DNA from: Cephalotus follicularis
Taxonomy: Eukaryota > Streptophyta > Magnoliopsida > Oxalidales > Cephalotaceae
Length of the DNA stretch: 64,000 nucleotides
Direction of reading: 5' to 3'
NCBI GenBank assembly: GCA_001972305.1
Contig: BDDD01000318.1
Location: 310,001-374,000, forward strand
Shown: one piece after another, positions 1 to 11,024 of the stretch
How positions within the stretch are numbered: the first letter of the stretch is position 1
Layout of the letters: each line of letters begins with the position of its first letter
The notes under the pieces: model-generated
Seen by the model: only the letters and a program-made list of their open reading frames with translations
What the model was told of the DNA's origin: nothing
The model's database searches: none
Made by a program: the position numbers and the translations under genes

Positions 1-1145
1 TATGGAGCCATAATGATCTTTCATTTCTTTCATTTATTGATTCTATCAGCATGAGTTTACATTCTTGATCACATCCTTGATTTTGATACTTTATGTACTC
101 TGATTTTATTGTACTCGTGAGTCTTGAGCTTTGAGATGATCTTGATTTCTTTTGTGGATCTTGTTATCATTTATTGACTTATGATTATATTGTGGAGCTA
201 ATTGTTGAGTATCGAGACTTCCTTCTCGGATTTCGTTTACACTTGCGTATCTTGATTCCTTTTTTGTGAGTTAACGTTTGTGGAACTTGATATCCTTCGA
301 GGATCTCGATATTTCTTTGGGATCTCGATATCCTTTTGTGGATCATGAAATCTTGTGGATCTTGACATCTTCAGTGGATTTGACTATCCCTTTGGATCTT
401 TATTTCCTTTGTGATTCTTGATTTCATTCTTACCGTAGATTTACTTTGTATTTTACTTTGAGCTTATATTATTTCTCATATTATTTGATACATAGTTATT
501 GGAGATGTATTTGTTGTTTCTACTCACTTAGTCATTTGGACTAACCCCCTCCTTTTTCTTTCCCTTCCAGATAGAGGCAGATGATAGTTATATCTGTTCA
601 GTAGATGATGGACCACAGAGGCAGGGCGTGCTACCTGGATTTTAACACATGCACAGCATTCCACATCAATATTTAATTATGCATTTACTTATGTTTTTAT
701 ATAAACGTTTTCTCTTATGGTTTTGATAAAAAGGACCGAGCCCTATAGATTTACTTTTATTGCTAGTTGAAATGGTTGAGGCTGAGCCCAACCTATGTTT
801 ACTGCTTTAAAAATTGTGGTTTGCTGAGGGCTGAGCCCATTTATGGTTTACTGAGGGTTGAGCCCATTTTAAAACTGTTGATTCCTCCTTCGGGAGTGTG
901 TATATAAACTGTGTTTTTCTTTACAGGGGGCATAGTCCTATAAACGGATACTACATGCCCGATTTTCGTAAAAATTTAAGAGTTAGAAAAATTTTCAAAG
1001 TTTTGGAAACGTTTAACTTTTTGATTTCCAAGTTTAAAATGAGTTTTATAGAAACCATGTGGTAACTTCCGAAAGGAAGTTGTCATGTGGAACGTCATAT
1101 CCGTTCTCAGTCGGATATCGGTTGTTGTAGGGAACGGGTCTGACA
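1..1145 (+). mobile_element. 5' LTR (left-truncated by window) of a Tekay-like gypsy element
   Basis: This stretch aligns base for base with 6359-7503 and ends in TGACA directly before a tRNA-Met primer site, so it is the right portion of a 5' LTR whose start lies outside the window. By eye there are about 18 mismatches to the downstream copy over 1,145 bases, roughly 98.4% identity, which points to a fairly recent insertion. The sequence is AT-rich with many degenerate GGATCTTGAT-like words. No gene is visible in it. Confidence 0.9.
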
Positions 1146-1148
1146 TTT

Positions 1149-1160
1149 TGGTATCAGAGC
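1149..1160 (+). other. Primer binding site, tRNA-Met type
   Basis: TGGTATCAGAGC begins three bases after the LTR end (TGACA). This is the standard primer site complementary to the 3' end of initiator tRNA-Met in plant LTR retrotransposons. It fixes the 5' LTR boundary and the plus orientation of the element. Confidence 0.9.
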
Positions 1161-3640
1161 TTTTGGTTTTAGATTCTCTAGACTTATATCGTAAATTGTT
1201 TTTCAAAAGTGGTTTTAAGTTTTACAAACTCTTGCATATCATGCATTGCATCAGTGTCATGTGTTCGGTAGCATGCCCCGTGGTCGGTAAGATGGGTCCC
1301 GCCGTGGACATAAATAGTGAGATTTTTTTTAAGGTTACTAGATAAATGGCTTATGTTGAATTAGAGTACGATGTAAGGATATGGATTCTAAGGCCGGAGA
1401 TATTCTAGGATATTACCTTGTTTTGGGTAGCGGCCGAGTTAGCCGTGAGGATGATACTTTCCCTATAGCTTGTTATTTAATTGATGTGTTCGAGCCAGAG
1501 TTCTAGCGGGCTATAGCCTGGCTATTGGAAACTTTATGAGTTATCAGCGCATGATGTATTCGATAGAACACTTTATATGCAATGGAGGAACTACTCCATG
1601 GTTCTTGTATATGTTCTAGGAAAACATCGTGATTACGAATTGTTGATAGTGACGAATCGTCAGAAGAGGTTCAGGCAACCAGTATAGTACGTTATGTTTG
1701 AGTACTTAGTTGAACCGTTAGCGGAGAATAGTGAAGGATTTAGTCTATAAGGGTTATGTCGAGATGACATCATCTTTTGTGGATGAATGCTGGCTCTACA
1801 TAGATCTTCAAAGACAGAGATTCGAACCTCGAGCAGAGCTCGGTGGAGACGATTAAAAAGTACGATTACGCTGATGAATTCCCCAGAGTAATGCAAACGT
1901 GATTATTGATGCTTTGAGTAAGAAGTTTTCTACTTCTCTTGCTTATATTCGGATGAGTTTTCAGATCATTGCACGTGATCCTATCAGCCTTACGCATGAG
2001 AGCTCTATCGCCTACTCTTCAGGAGAGATCGATATTGTAGGACCGGATCAGCGATGTTCGGTGATAGAATTGTAACCGCACTGACTGCTCGCTTCGAAAC
2101 AACGAAACACTGATGTATGGGGACAGGTTATGTCCGTCGCATAATGAAGCCGTTAAACGTAAGTCCTTGTGAAGGCCATAGTTCATCTTATGCGATACAA
2201 CCAAAAATACCAAGTGTGTCTTCGCTTGAGGGAGCACTTCTAGTAGAACAACATGAAGAGGAATATCGCAGTTCTGATAATGAGATGTTCAACATACCAG
2301 CAACTCAATGTGGTACCACCGTGAAACTTCAAGCTATTGCAGTTGCTTTATATTTTCAAGTGAAAGTGTGTGCTACGATTGCAGTGTCCTTGAGCTTTTG
2401 ATCGTCAGCCTTGATTATCCGTACCAGGAGTTTTTTCTCATTCTCATATCACGCCTAACGGTGCTAGCATAGGATTCTCTCGACGTTTCCACACATTTGA
2501 CGTTAACTATTCATCGTTTTGAATTGTGGTTCGTTCAGATAACTTCTTGCCTGTATATGTACGGGCACTTGAGCGGGATTCTGATTGCGTGGCTTGGCTG
2601 ACTCCATGTTGATTCATCGAACTGTCAATACGGATGCCTCTTCAGTTTTGTCTTCGGACATCCTTGCTATTGGTGGATTGCACTTGAGATTCTGTGCTGC
2701 ATACCTATGAAACGGAAATCTCGTTGTCCCTCGGAAGATTGTTGCCCGATGCCTTTTTAGGTGTTGGCTGACCATGTTGTAGTTCGCGTACTCCAAGCAT
2801 ACGTTGTTCATTCGACATGATGTGGGCTACTGGACCTTTCTCGTGCAGTTGGATACGGAATATAAAATGGACATAGGACTTCGTTCCATATTCATTGTCC
2901 AAGTGTTTGTCGCTCGACACATATGATGATCATGTACCTCGTTGACCCCACGAACGTGCCTGTTGGCTTGAATGGGTGGCTCATATGGTTTTTGACGTCT
3001 TATGAGAGTATGTTATGATGGACTTCATTATATGACCGACACGGACACAGCTAAGGTGCGATGCGATATAAGTCGAACTGGGATGACCTATCCAACGGCT
3101 CATTTCTGTCGATTCGGCTCATGTATGATCTAGACTGTTTGGGGGTGCGATCATTTCAGCACTAATGCACGGGATTCCATCAGATTTTCGAAGTTAAGCG
3201 TGCTTGGGTAAGAATAGTTCTAAGATGAGCTTGTCTTATGACTTTCATAGATACAGGATAGTGGCTTCACACCTCCATGAATGTTATATGGTTGACAACA
3301 CACTCATATTGGGATAGTATCAGTGAGGAGTTCTTAAATAAATGTCGAGTGAACATGAAGTTTCAACTGGATAAAAAGGTGTTCCTACGGGCATCATGGT
3401 ATAAGAGTGATTAAGTTAGAAAGCTGCGAAAGGCTCAGTTCCAACGACATTGGATCATTCGACACCGCTCTATGTATTGGTGCATTTGTCTACCAATTCA
3501 ACTTATTTACAGAACTAGAATGTATCCATGATAGCTTCCACGTATCAGTGTTGAGGGAGTATCAGTACAGATACATGGGCATGCGATACACAGTTTACTT
3601 TGCCATGTGATGTGAGTAAATTTCGGGGACGAAATTTCTT
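1161..3640 (+). pseudogene. Decayed gag-pol remnant of the Tekay-like element
   Basis: About 2.5 kb lies between the primer site and the polypurine tract, far short of the 5 kb or so a full gag-pol needs. No long ORF survives. Faint coding traces remain in order: near 1898-1945 a reading like the end of a gypsy RNase H (DALSKK...), and at 3407-3575 a reading resembling the C-terminal part of integrase (a degraded version of 'LPPELS.IHDVFHVSMLRKY', here ending HDSFHVSVLREY). Stops and frameshifts are everywhere. The near-identical LTRs contrast with this decay, so the copy was probably already defective when it moved. Assignment to the Tekay/Del chromovirus group rests on the PPT/LTR junction style and is moderate. 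Confidence 0.6.
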
Positions 3641-3641
3641 A

Positions 3642-3653
3642 ATGGGGGGAGAT
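3642..3653 (+). other. Polypurine tract
   Basis: A G-rich purine run (ATGGGGGGAGAT) sits immediately before TGTGACACC, the start of the 3' LTR. It is preceded by GGGGACGAAATTTCTT, a phrase typical of Tekay/Del-type plant gypsy elements. It would prime plus-strand DNA synthesis. Confidence 0.85.
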
Positions 3654-6600
3654 TGTGACACCCTGTGTCACTTTTACGAAGTCGATGTGCATGACGTGAG
3701 CATAATATTACTAATGTTGTTATTATAAATATATGTATTACGATGATTAAAAAAAAAAAGGGAAATCGGCTGAAGGCGCTAGAATGTGCCTAGCGCCTTA
3801 ATTAAAAATGAAAACAAGACACGGGCGTTGAGCGCACGTGTGAGAAGAAAGAAGACAGAGAGAGATTCGGAGAGAGATGGCAGGAGAGAGAGAGAGAGAG
3901 AGAGACGACGGCGCAAGGCGCCGGAGAGGGAGGAGCAGCGCAGGTCCTTACCGTCGACGGTAAGCCTTCCCTCTCCCTCCTTTCTTCTACTTTCCTTCTT
4001 TTCTTCCCACGCCCGATGGCCACTGTCGGTGCGCGTTCGCCGCCGTTGCCATCGCGGTTTGGGCCGGTCTTGGTTTACAAGACCAACTCTACCCATCTTG
4101 ACGGCCGTTGAAGCGTTATTCGGCCGGAATCGGCCGAATTTTTGCCGTTTGAGTCAAGCCAACGTTTTGACTCACTGTCACCTGGGACGCCGTGTTTTGC
4201 TCCGATTCCCGGCGAGTCTCGGCCACCAAAGGGTAGCCAGGACGCTGTGGAGGCTAGGGGTGGCATTACCAGTGCAATGGCGACTCGGCCAGAGCTCCAG
4301 CGCGGCGACCGCCGCCGAGTCTGACCGAGTTTTGGGCGAAGATGTGTAGGTCTGGTTGTTTTGTGACTTATTTGTGAAGTGGCTATATTTGTTGGATGAC
4401 CAGCGAGTTGACTCAGTGAGTCAACTCGCTGCCGGCGGTGGCTGCCCGTTCCCGGGCGAGTCACAGTGAGTTTCGATCAGTATGTGAGTTGACCAGTTGT
4501 TTTAGGGGTTGTTTTGGGTGTCGACGGAACTTTGGCAGGTTGACGAGAAATTGGCCAAAGCTCCGGTGACTCACAGTGTTAGTTACGTATGTGTAGAAAG
4601 TAACGGATATGTGTTGTTAATGCAGTGTGACGGTTGATAGAGTTTCGAAACGATGACGAGAACCCGATAGTCGATTCAAAGCATAACGGGGTTAGTCCGT
4701 GGTAGTATCGGCTCTGATATTGTGAGTAGAACATCTCCTTCCTTATCTTTTCTTAATTGTTTTTGAATTTTTGATGATGGATGTTTATTCTTATTGTTGT
4801 TATTCGTATGACTTGTTGATATTCTATATTGCCGATTGCCAAGCTTGTTAATAGCCTTTGTTATTCGATTTCATCATATGATATGACTTGTTTCTGGATA
4901 TTTTCGTCCTTGATTATGCTTCGATTTTACTTCTTCAATGTTATATATATATATTTGTTAGTAGACCTTATTATTGACTTGTCATAAGACGATTTCATCG
5001 TTGGTTATTCGGGAATCCTTTGAGTATTCTCATTTGAACTTCTACTTTGATATGAGACCTTGTGATCGTATATTCATTTCACCTCCTGATGTCGTATCTG
5101 TATTGGCTCCTGCGGACATATATATTATTTCTGTTGTGGTTGTTGTTATATCTATTGACTTCTATGAGGATCTATTTCGTTCTATTACTACTGTTATATT
5201 TATTCTAGCTCCATATCGTCATGTTTGAGTTTCGTTGTTGGATATGTGCTCTTTTTTGGTTCCATCATGAGATGGCTATTGAGGGCCGAAATTATTGAGT
5301 TTGATTGGTTTCTGCATTCTTATACTTGAGCTTTGTTGTTGATGCCGTTGAGCAATTCCTTATTTGAGAGTCCTGTTGTTTTCATATGTGCTCGGTTTCT
5401 CGGGATATGTGATCTTGGTTGGGATTTGTATCCCGGTTGTCTTCTGTTAACGAATTCATGATTTTGATGTGATTCCGAGCGGTTATATGCTCGATGCTCT
5501 GGGTGACTTAGTCACCTTCTCACATTTGTGACTTTATGACTTGTTATATTATTGTACTATGTTTTACTCTGATGCTGGGTACCGGGATTATGCATATGAT
5601 ATGTATTACCGGTCCAAGGAGTGGTATATGTTCGACGCTCAACTCTACTTAGCAATCCCATTGGTCTATGATGGGGTGTTATGTGGAAACTGCCCCCGGG
5701 TTCCATACCTGGATCTGCGACATACTATTGTCTATGATGGTATGCTGAGTGTGAGTGCAGCAGAGCTGCTCCATTACCCTCCTATTGGACTGTGATTGGT
5801 TGTTGATATATATATTGCACGCGGGTCCCTCGGATGAGGTTGAGTGTGCGTGCGGGTTTTCTCGGCGAGGGATAGGGTCCGTGCGGTATATGCCGGCCCC
5901 TCGTGCGAGGTTTGAATGTTATGCTTACCATAGACACTCTGCACCGGTGTATGAAGGATGATGTACACATCCTGTAGCCTATTGGCCTGATATTTTTGCT
6001 GCAGCGGTTATGATGTGACGCCATGTGATTTGGCGGGGATATGAGTCAGTGACATGATAGGTACTAGCATCCTCTTATATGTTTATGATATTTTTGGGCA
6101 CATATTACATTCTTGATATTGATACTGTCATTTGAGTTATGGTCATGTCTTTATGCTTTGATATCCAGATATTTGATGTTATTGTGACTCCTATATATTT
6201 GATTATTGCCTGGAGTATGGTAATTGTTCAGTGGACCTCTTTGTTGAGTCACTAGTTGTTTCATTTCGAGTTTATCGTATTGTAGAGTATTGACTTGATC
6301 AACGGGATTGTTTCTTGGATTCCTACTTTATTACATTTGATGAGTTTGAGCGTTATTTTATGGAGCCATAATGATCTTTCATTTCTTTCATTTATTGATT
6401 CTATCAGCATGAGTTTACATTCTTGATCACATCCTTGATTTTGATACTTTATGTACTCTGATTTTATTGTACTCGTGAGTCTTGAGCTTTGAGATGATCT
6501 TGATTTCTTTTGTGGATCTTGTTATCATTTATTGAATTATGATTATATTGTGGAGCTAATTGTTGAGTATCGAGACTTCCTTCTCAGATTTCGTTTATAC

Positions 6601-7503
6601 TTGCGTATCTTGATTCCTTTTTTGTGAGTTAACGTTTGTGGAACTTGATATCCTTCGAGGATCTCGATATTTCTTTGTGATCTCGATATCCTTTTGTGGA
6701 TCATGAAATCTTGTGGATCTTGACATCTTCAGTGGATTTGACTATCCCTTTGGATCTTTATTTCCTTTGTGATTCTTGATTTCATTCTTACCGTAGATTT
6801 ACTTTGTATTTTACTTTGAGCTTATATTATTTCTCATATTATTTGATGCATAGTTATTGGAGATGTATTTGTTGTTTCTACTCACTTAGTCATTTGGACT
6901 AACCCCCTCTTTTTTCTTTCCCTTCCAGATAGAGGCAGATGATAGTTATATCTGTTCAGTAGATGATGGACCACAGAGGCAGGGCATGCTACCAGGATTT
7001 TAACACATGCACAGCATTCCACATCAATATTTAATTATGCATTTACTTATGTTTTTATATACACGTTTTCTCTTATGGTTTTGATAAAAAGGGTCGAGCC
7101 CTATAGATTTACTTTTATTGCTAGTTGAAATGGTTGAGGCTGAACCCAACCTATGTTTACTGCTTTAAAAATTGTGGTTTGCTGACGGCTGAGCCCATTT
7201 GTGGTTTACTGAGGGCTGAGCCCATTTTAAAACTGTTGAGTCCTCCTTCGGGAGTGTGTATATAAACTGTGTTTTTCTTTACAGGGGGCATAGTCCTATA
7301 AACGGATACTACATGCCCGATTTTCGTAAAAATTTAAGAGTTAGAAAAATTTTCAAAGTTTTGGAAACGTTTAACTTTTTGATTTCCAAGTTTAAAATGA
7401 GTTTTATAGAAACCATGTGGTAACTTCCGAAAGGAAGTTGTCATGTGGAACGTCATATCCATTCTCAGTAGGATATCGGTTGTTGTAGGGAACGGGTCTG
7501 ACA
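3654..7503 (+). mobile_element. 3' LTR, 3,850 bp, of the Tekay-like element
   Basis: The LTR opens with TGTGACACC after the polypurine tract and closes with TGACA, matching the end of the upstream LTR. At about 3.85 kb it is unusually long. A TATA-like TATAAATA lies at 3724-3731, followed by a GA-rich and GC-rich block (about 3840-4340) with a GA microsatellite near 3885-3905. That block is probably transcribed leader. Its open frames (for example 3786-4349) are low-complexity and not credible proteins. The rest is AT-rich. The candidate target duplication on the right is GCTAC (7504-7508); the left partner is off-window. Confidence 0.88.
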
Positions 7504-7575
7504 GCTACCGTTTCAAAAGGTGCATATCTTTTGAAATGGTAAATCTCTACCGTTTCAAAAGATGCATTTTATCAT
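7504..7575. repeat. CACTA-like subterminal motifs (CCGTTTCAAAAGG words)
   Basis: Within 70 bases the word ACCGTTTCAAAAG occurs twice (about 7507 and 7549), with an inverted relative TCTTTTGAAATGG between them. The same word in both orientations fills the CACTA-type terminus at 27885-28003. It looks like subterminal repeat DNA into which the LTR element at 1-7503 inserted. No CACTA terminus is visible at this end. Confidence 0.45.
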
Positions 7576-7599
7576 ATGAAAATTACGATCTCGGTTACT

Positions 7600-7742
7600 A
7601 TTTCACAATCTCTCTCTCCGTCTCCAATCTCTGTCTCTCTCGCTTTGTTACATACTCCGTCTCCGATCTCTGTCTCTCTCCCTCTCAACACCAATGGACG
7701 GCTCCTCTCCTCCTCCTCCTCTCATTCTCAATGGCTCATCTC

Positions 7743-7781
<39 letters not shown>

Positions 7782-7800
7782 ACTGTCGACTAGCGGACGA
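7600..7800. repeat. Pyrimidine-rich tract with TC microsatellite
   Basis: A TC-dominated stretch contains an almost pure CT run at about 7741-7785. The overlapping open frames (7443-7793 and 7576-7962) encode only Ser/Leu low-complexity sequence and are not taken as genes. Similar tracts occur in plant 5' UTRs, but no gene follows here. Confidence 0.8.
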
Positions 7801-8049
7801 TCGACAGAGCAAAACCGTCACGCCGCCGCGATCCCTAGTTGCCCCAAGCTGAGAAGATTCTTTGAATTTCATGTGTGTTATTTATACCGGGATTTTTTTA
7901 CCTTATTTTTAAAATTTTATCTTTGTGTGTTTTATTTAAATAATTGTATAGTTAATAATTGAGTATTTTCTTTAAATTTCCGTTATATTTTCTTCTGATT
8001 TTTTTTAATTTATGTAAGCATGGTATGCGCCTATACATATGTTGATCTT

Positions 8050-8340
8050 ATCTGGCACTGAAATGGCTAGTCTCGTTGCTGGTCTGGTTTGGTGCTCAGT
8101 TGCCTCTCTGTTGTGCCGTGTCTGGGTGTTGTTGGTCAGGGCTAGTGCTCGTGCAATGCTAGTCCTGAATGCCAGTCTGGTCTGCGGCACAGTGGCCTGC
8201 TTGTTTGCTGGTCCGACAGGGTTCTAGCCTAGTCTGGGATTCTGAAATGCTTGCATGCATTGCTGGTCTAGTTGTAGGTCTGGTCAGGTACTCGGTCTGG
8301 TATGCTGGTATGCGGTGCAGTAAGGTTTGTTAGGAGTGGT
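8050..8340. repeat. CTGGT-rich imperfect repeats, block 1
   Basis: The words CTGGTCTGGT, TGCATTGCTGGTCT and GGTACTCGGTCTGG recur at short, irregular spacing. The same vocabulary returns at 8925-9050. The repeats explain the open frame at 8039-8227, which has no recognisable domain. Confidence 0.6.
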
Positions 8341-8698
8341 CTTATATTGAACTTTGGGAAATATTAATTCTATTACACTTCTAATATATAATAGGATGAC
8401 TTTCCCTTATTAGGAAATTCCCCTGGGAGTTTGGGAGTTTAGAAGCAAGAGCAAGCAAAACCTCTACACCCTGGAAGGAGGGTGCAGAGGCCATATGTTT
8501 GCATTAGAAGTGACTGAGGAGCTTGATACTTGGCCGGAACAGGAAAACCGCAGCAGGAAATGGGTCAGTACGCACTACTCACTATGTTTGCACTAGATTT
8601 GTTAGTAATATTACCTATCCCATGCCGCAGGCATGTTAAATAGTAACTCATTATCATACTAAATTTACCACTGAAACAATAAATTCGATTTTCTTGAC

Positions 8699-8906
8699 CT
8701 ATTTGTATTATCTTTACAGCTAAATGTTAGAGAGGCCTTTAGACTATGCCGTTATGAGTGGATGTGTCAAGCATTTGAGGAATTCCTGAAAGTTATGGCA
8801 GAAGATGGAAATCTTGAGAAGAAGGTAGAATCTCCACCAACCATGCAGGTAGCAGATGTTGTGACAGAGTACGAAATTATTTCTCAAAACTGCCATGTTA
8901 ACACTT
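8699..8906 (+). other. Possible coding exon, unknown
   Basis: A reading frame opens after a pyrimidine run ending in TTTACAG (around 8708-8720) and runs LNVREAFRLCRYEWMC... for about 60 codons with ordinary amino-acid composition (AFEEFLKVMAEDGN, KKVESPPTMQVAD) before entering the CTGGT repeats. A possible upstream exon lies at about 8462-8570. I do not recognise the protein. It may be a captured gene fragment in a transposon or chance. Nothing else supports a gene here. Confidence 0.2.
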
Positions 8907-8924
8907 TGAGTGGCCAACACCATA

Positions 8925-9050
8925 GTATGCATTGCTGGTCTGGTTGCAGGTCTGGTCTGGTACTCGATCTGGTATGCTGTGTATGATGGGATTCTGAAAT
9001 GCTTTCATGCATTGCTGGTCTGGTACTCGGTCTGGTCTGGTACTCCTAAA
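8925..9050. repeat. CTGGT-rich imperfect repeats, block 2
   Basis: TGCATTGCTGGTCTGGTT, GGTCTGGTACTCG and GGTATGCTG recur as in the block at 8050-8340, including the shared phrase GGGATTCTGAAATGCTT. The two blocks are direct duplicates about 730 bases apart that have since diverged. Confidence 0.6.
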
Positions 9051-9908
9051 CACTTGCAATGGTTTTTACTGTGATGCATTCACTCCTATCAAACCTTACA
9101 AGCCTAAAACTTGGATAGAAGCCTAGAGTGGCTAGTATGTATAGTATGCTTGATCTCAATTTTAAATTTACTGCTATGTATGATGATACACACGTTATGC
9201 TATTTCTCTTGTTTTGGAGGTTTACGGAGTTTGGTTGCCCCATTCACCAAAGGCCAGTTAGCATACGTTGTTGCTCGGTTCATGTGTTTAGCATAAAAAT
9301 GTGTGGTTTTTAATGAGTTATTTGTTATATTTTTATGCTTGGAATAGACTACTGTGGTGGTTTTTATTTGATTTTCATGTATTATTTAATTATTGCGGGA
9401 TAAGAGAAAATGAAGTTAAAACGCTACTTTTCGAGTTAAAGTGGTTTGAAGTCAAAGATCTGTTAAAGAGTGCAACCACTTAAGCGAGAGAAGTTAAAAT
9501 TTAATGCTCAGAAGATATTGAATATTGGGCTCATTTTGTTCATTATATTATTTGGATCACTTTTTGTTCTTGGGCCGAGTCATTCTGAAGATCCGATGAA
9601 GAGATATTGCAAGAAAACAAAGGTTGAAACACATGGAGCCCATCTTTGCATCAGCATGACATCAGCATCAACAATTCACCAAAATTGTGAAGCAATTTAC
9701 GCATGCATTCTTCAAATTAGTGCCCAGCAACCAATCAGCATTCTCCATACATGTAGCCACCATCCATACATGAACCATGCATTCCTCAAGTCAGCACAGC
9801 ACGCCCACCTGCAGTCTTCAACGCCAGCCCATGCATGTATCCATCTTTTTTACGCCTCAGAATAGGAAATTGCAAAGTTTGACTCCCATTCCATGCCTCA
9901 GAATAGTG
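9051..9908. other. AT-rich stretch without a recognised gene
   Basis: An open frame at 9470-9865 (131 codons) has a short hydrophobic stretch followed by His/Ser-rich sequence and matches nothing I know. It shows no splice or codon pattern that would support it. The words GCATCAGCA and CATGCATT recur. I see no RNA gene or element boundary until the pararetroviral terminal repeat begins at 9909. Confidence 0.5.
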
Positions 9909-10444
9909 ACGGTTAAACCGTCCTTATAGATGGATCTTAAACAATTAGTTAAGTAAATATTAAAATTAAATAATTTTCTCCACTCTGTCAGACGGATAAA
10001 CCGATCATGACGATGGATAAGTTAAGTAAAATTGTTTTGCCTTTATTCAAAGAATCTTACCGGAATAGTTGCCGGAAAACTCAATGAACAGTGGCTAAAC
10101 TCAATGAATAGTTTTCAGAAAATTTAATGAATAGTAGAAACTCAATGAATAGTTAATAGAACGTTCAATCAACAGTAGAACATAAATAGTTTAAACAGAT
10201 GCACACAACAAAACATAACAATACTTAATTGATGATATGAAATATGTACAAAGTTTTCATAAAATAAAAACTTACATGGACATGGAGTATGTACAAAACT
10301 TACTTGAAATGATTGCCGAAACTTATGCCGGAATGCTTATAATACTTCAATACTAGAGGATGGTTCAAGTGTTTACACTTAGGCTCTAAGTGTTTACAAC
10401 TAGAGAGAAATGGTTAAGAGAATTGGTTGGAGAATTCAAAAACT
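9909..10444. repeat. Pararetroviral terminal-repeat fragment (copy A)
   Basis: This matches 13937-14512 (copy B) and 26828-27400 (copy C) in the same orientation, from the GGTT(A/G)AACC(G/A)TCC block to GGTTGGAGAATTCAAA. It is partial: the portion that would extend right of 10444 is missing, and the portion that should lie to its left is found inverted at 10704-11024. Like the other copies it contains an array of AATGAATAGT words, with one unit fewer than B and C. Confidence 0.8.
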
Positions 10445-10446
10445 TA

Positions 10447-10703
10447 TACCAGGTTATGAGCAATAGTATCTGACTGTATGGACCAATCCTCATGAATATT
10501 GATATCACTCCATTTAATTTTTTGTGGGATTAAAATGTTTGAATCATTTGTGACATATTTCATCATTGTTGTTTCATCTTTTAACAAATTTACTAACAAT
10601 TTTGGACAAATCGAATTAGTAGCTTTGTAATGGACATGGTGAATTATAGCAATAATTTCAGATTCAGGAATATATTGTAACCATGGAGTTTAATGTTAAT
10701 CTT
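10447..10703 (-). pseudogene. Fragment of pararetroviral movement-protein gene (duplicate with empty site)
   Basis: The block matches 18213-18257 joined directly to 25470-25680, that is, the movement-protein region of the main copy without the 7.2-kb LTR element. It therefore shows the uninterrupted target site (near 10495-10502). It carries its own small changes, such as an extra AACAAATTTACT insertion near 10578. It is too short and broken to be functional and ends where inverted terminal-repeat sequence begins. Confidence 0.75.
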
Positions 10704-11024
10704 TAATGTTTAGTCATTTACTTTCAGTATTGAAAAGAACCATCTAGCAGGCGGTTCACCGCTAGGTAGTTTGTAACCTTTTCCATTTAACTTCTTCATA
10801 TCAATTGCTTTCAATTAATTTACTTTATTTTAAGTATTTCAATTCAGTATTTTATTTACTTTCAGCCATTTATATATATTCAATCAATATAATTATTATT
10901 TCAATTCAGTATTTAATTCCAGTCATATAAATCCAATATTAGTCATTTCTTTATTTTATTTAATTATACTTCTATCTTTGTTTGAAACTATTCTCTACTT
11001 CTACATTTCTTTAATTTTGGCTAG
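10704..11024. repeat. Inverted piece of the pararetroviral terminal repeat
   Basis: This is the reverse complement of about 13593-13920 in copy B, including the pair CTAGC(G)GGTTCACCGC and the AATTCAGTATTT runs. It precedes plus-oriented viral coding sequence at 11025, so it belongs to a plus-strand copy. Together with copy A it shows that the left end of the complex was broken and reoriented. Confidence 0.75.

Noticed and set aside
2117..2401. 94-codon ORF in the decayed Tekay interior
   Set aside because: Matches no gag-pol domain in frame; opposite-strand ORFs of similar length overlap it.
3786..4349. 187-codon ORF in the Tekay-like LTR
   Set aside because: Arg/Glu and Ser low-complexity reading of a GA-rich and GC-rich LTR leader, with competing frames on both strands. 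Not a protein.
7443..7962. ORFs of 116 and 128 codons around 7.5-8.0 kb
   Set aside because: They begin in LTR sequence and read a TC microsatellite as Ser/Leu runs.
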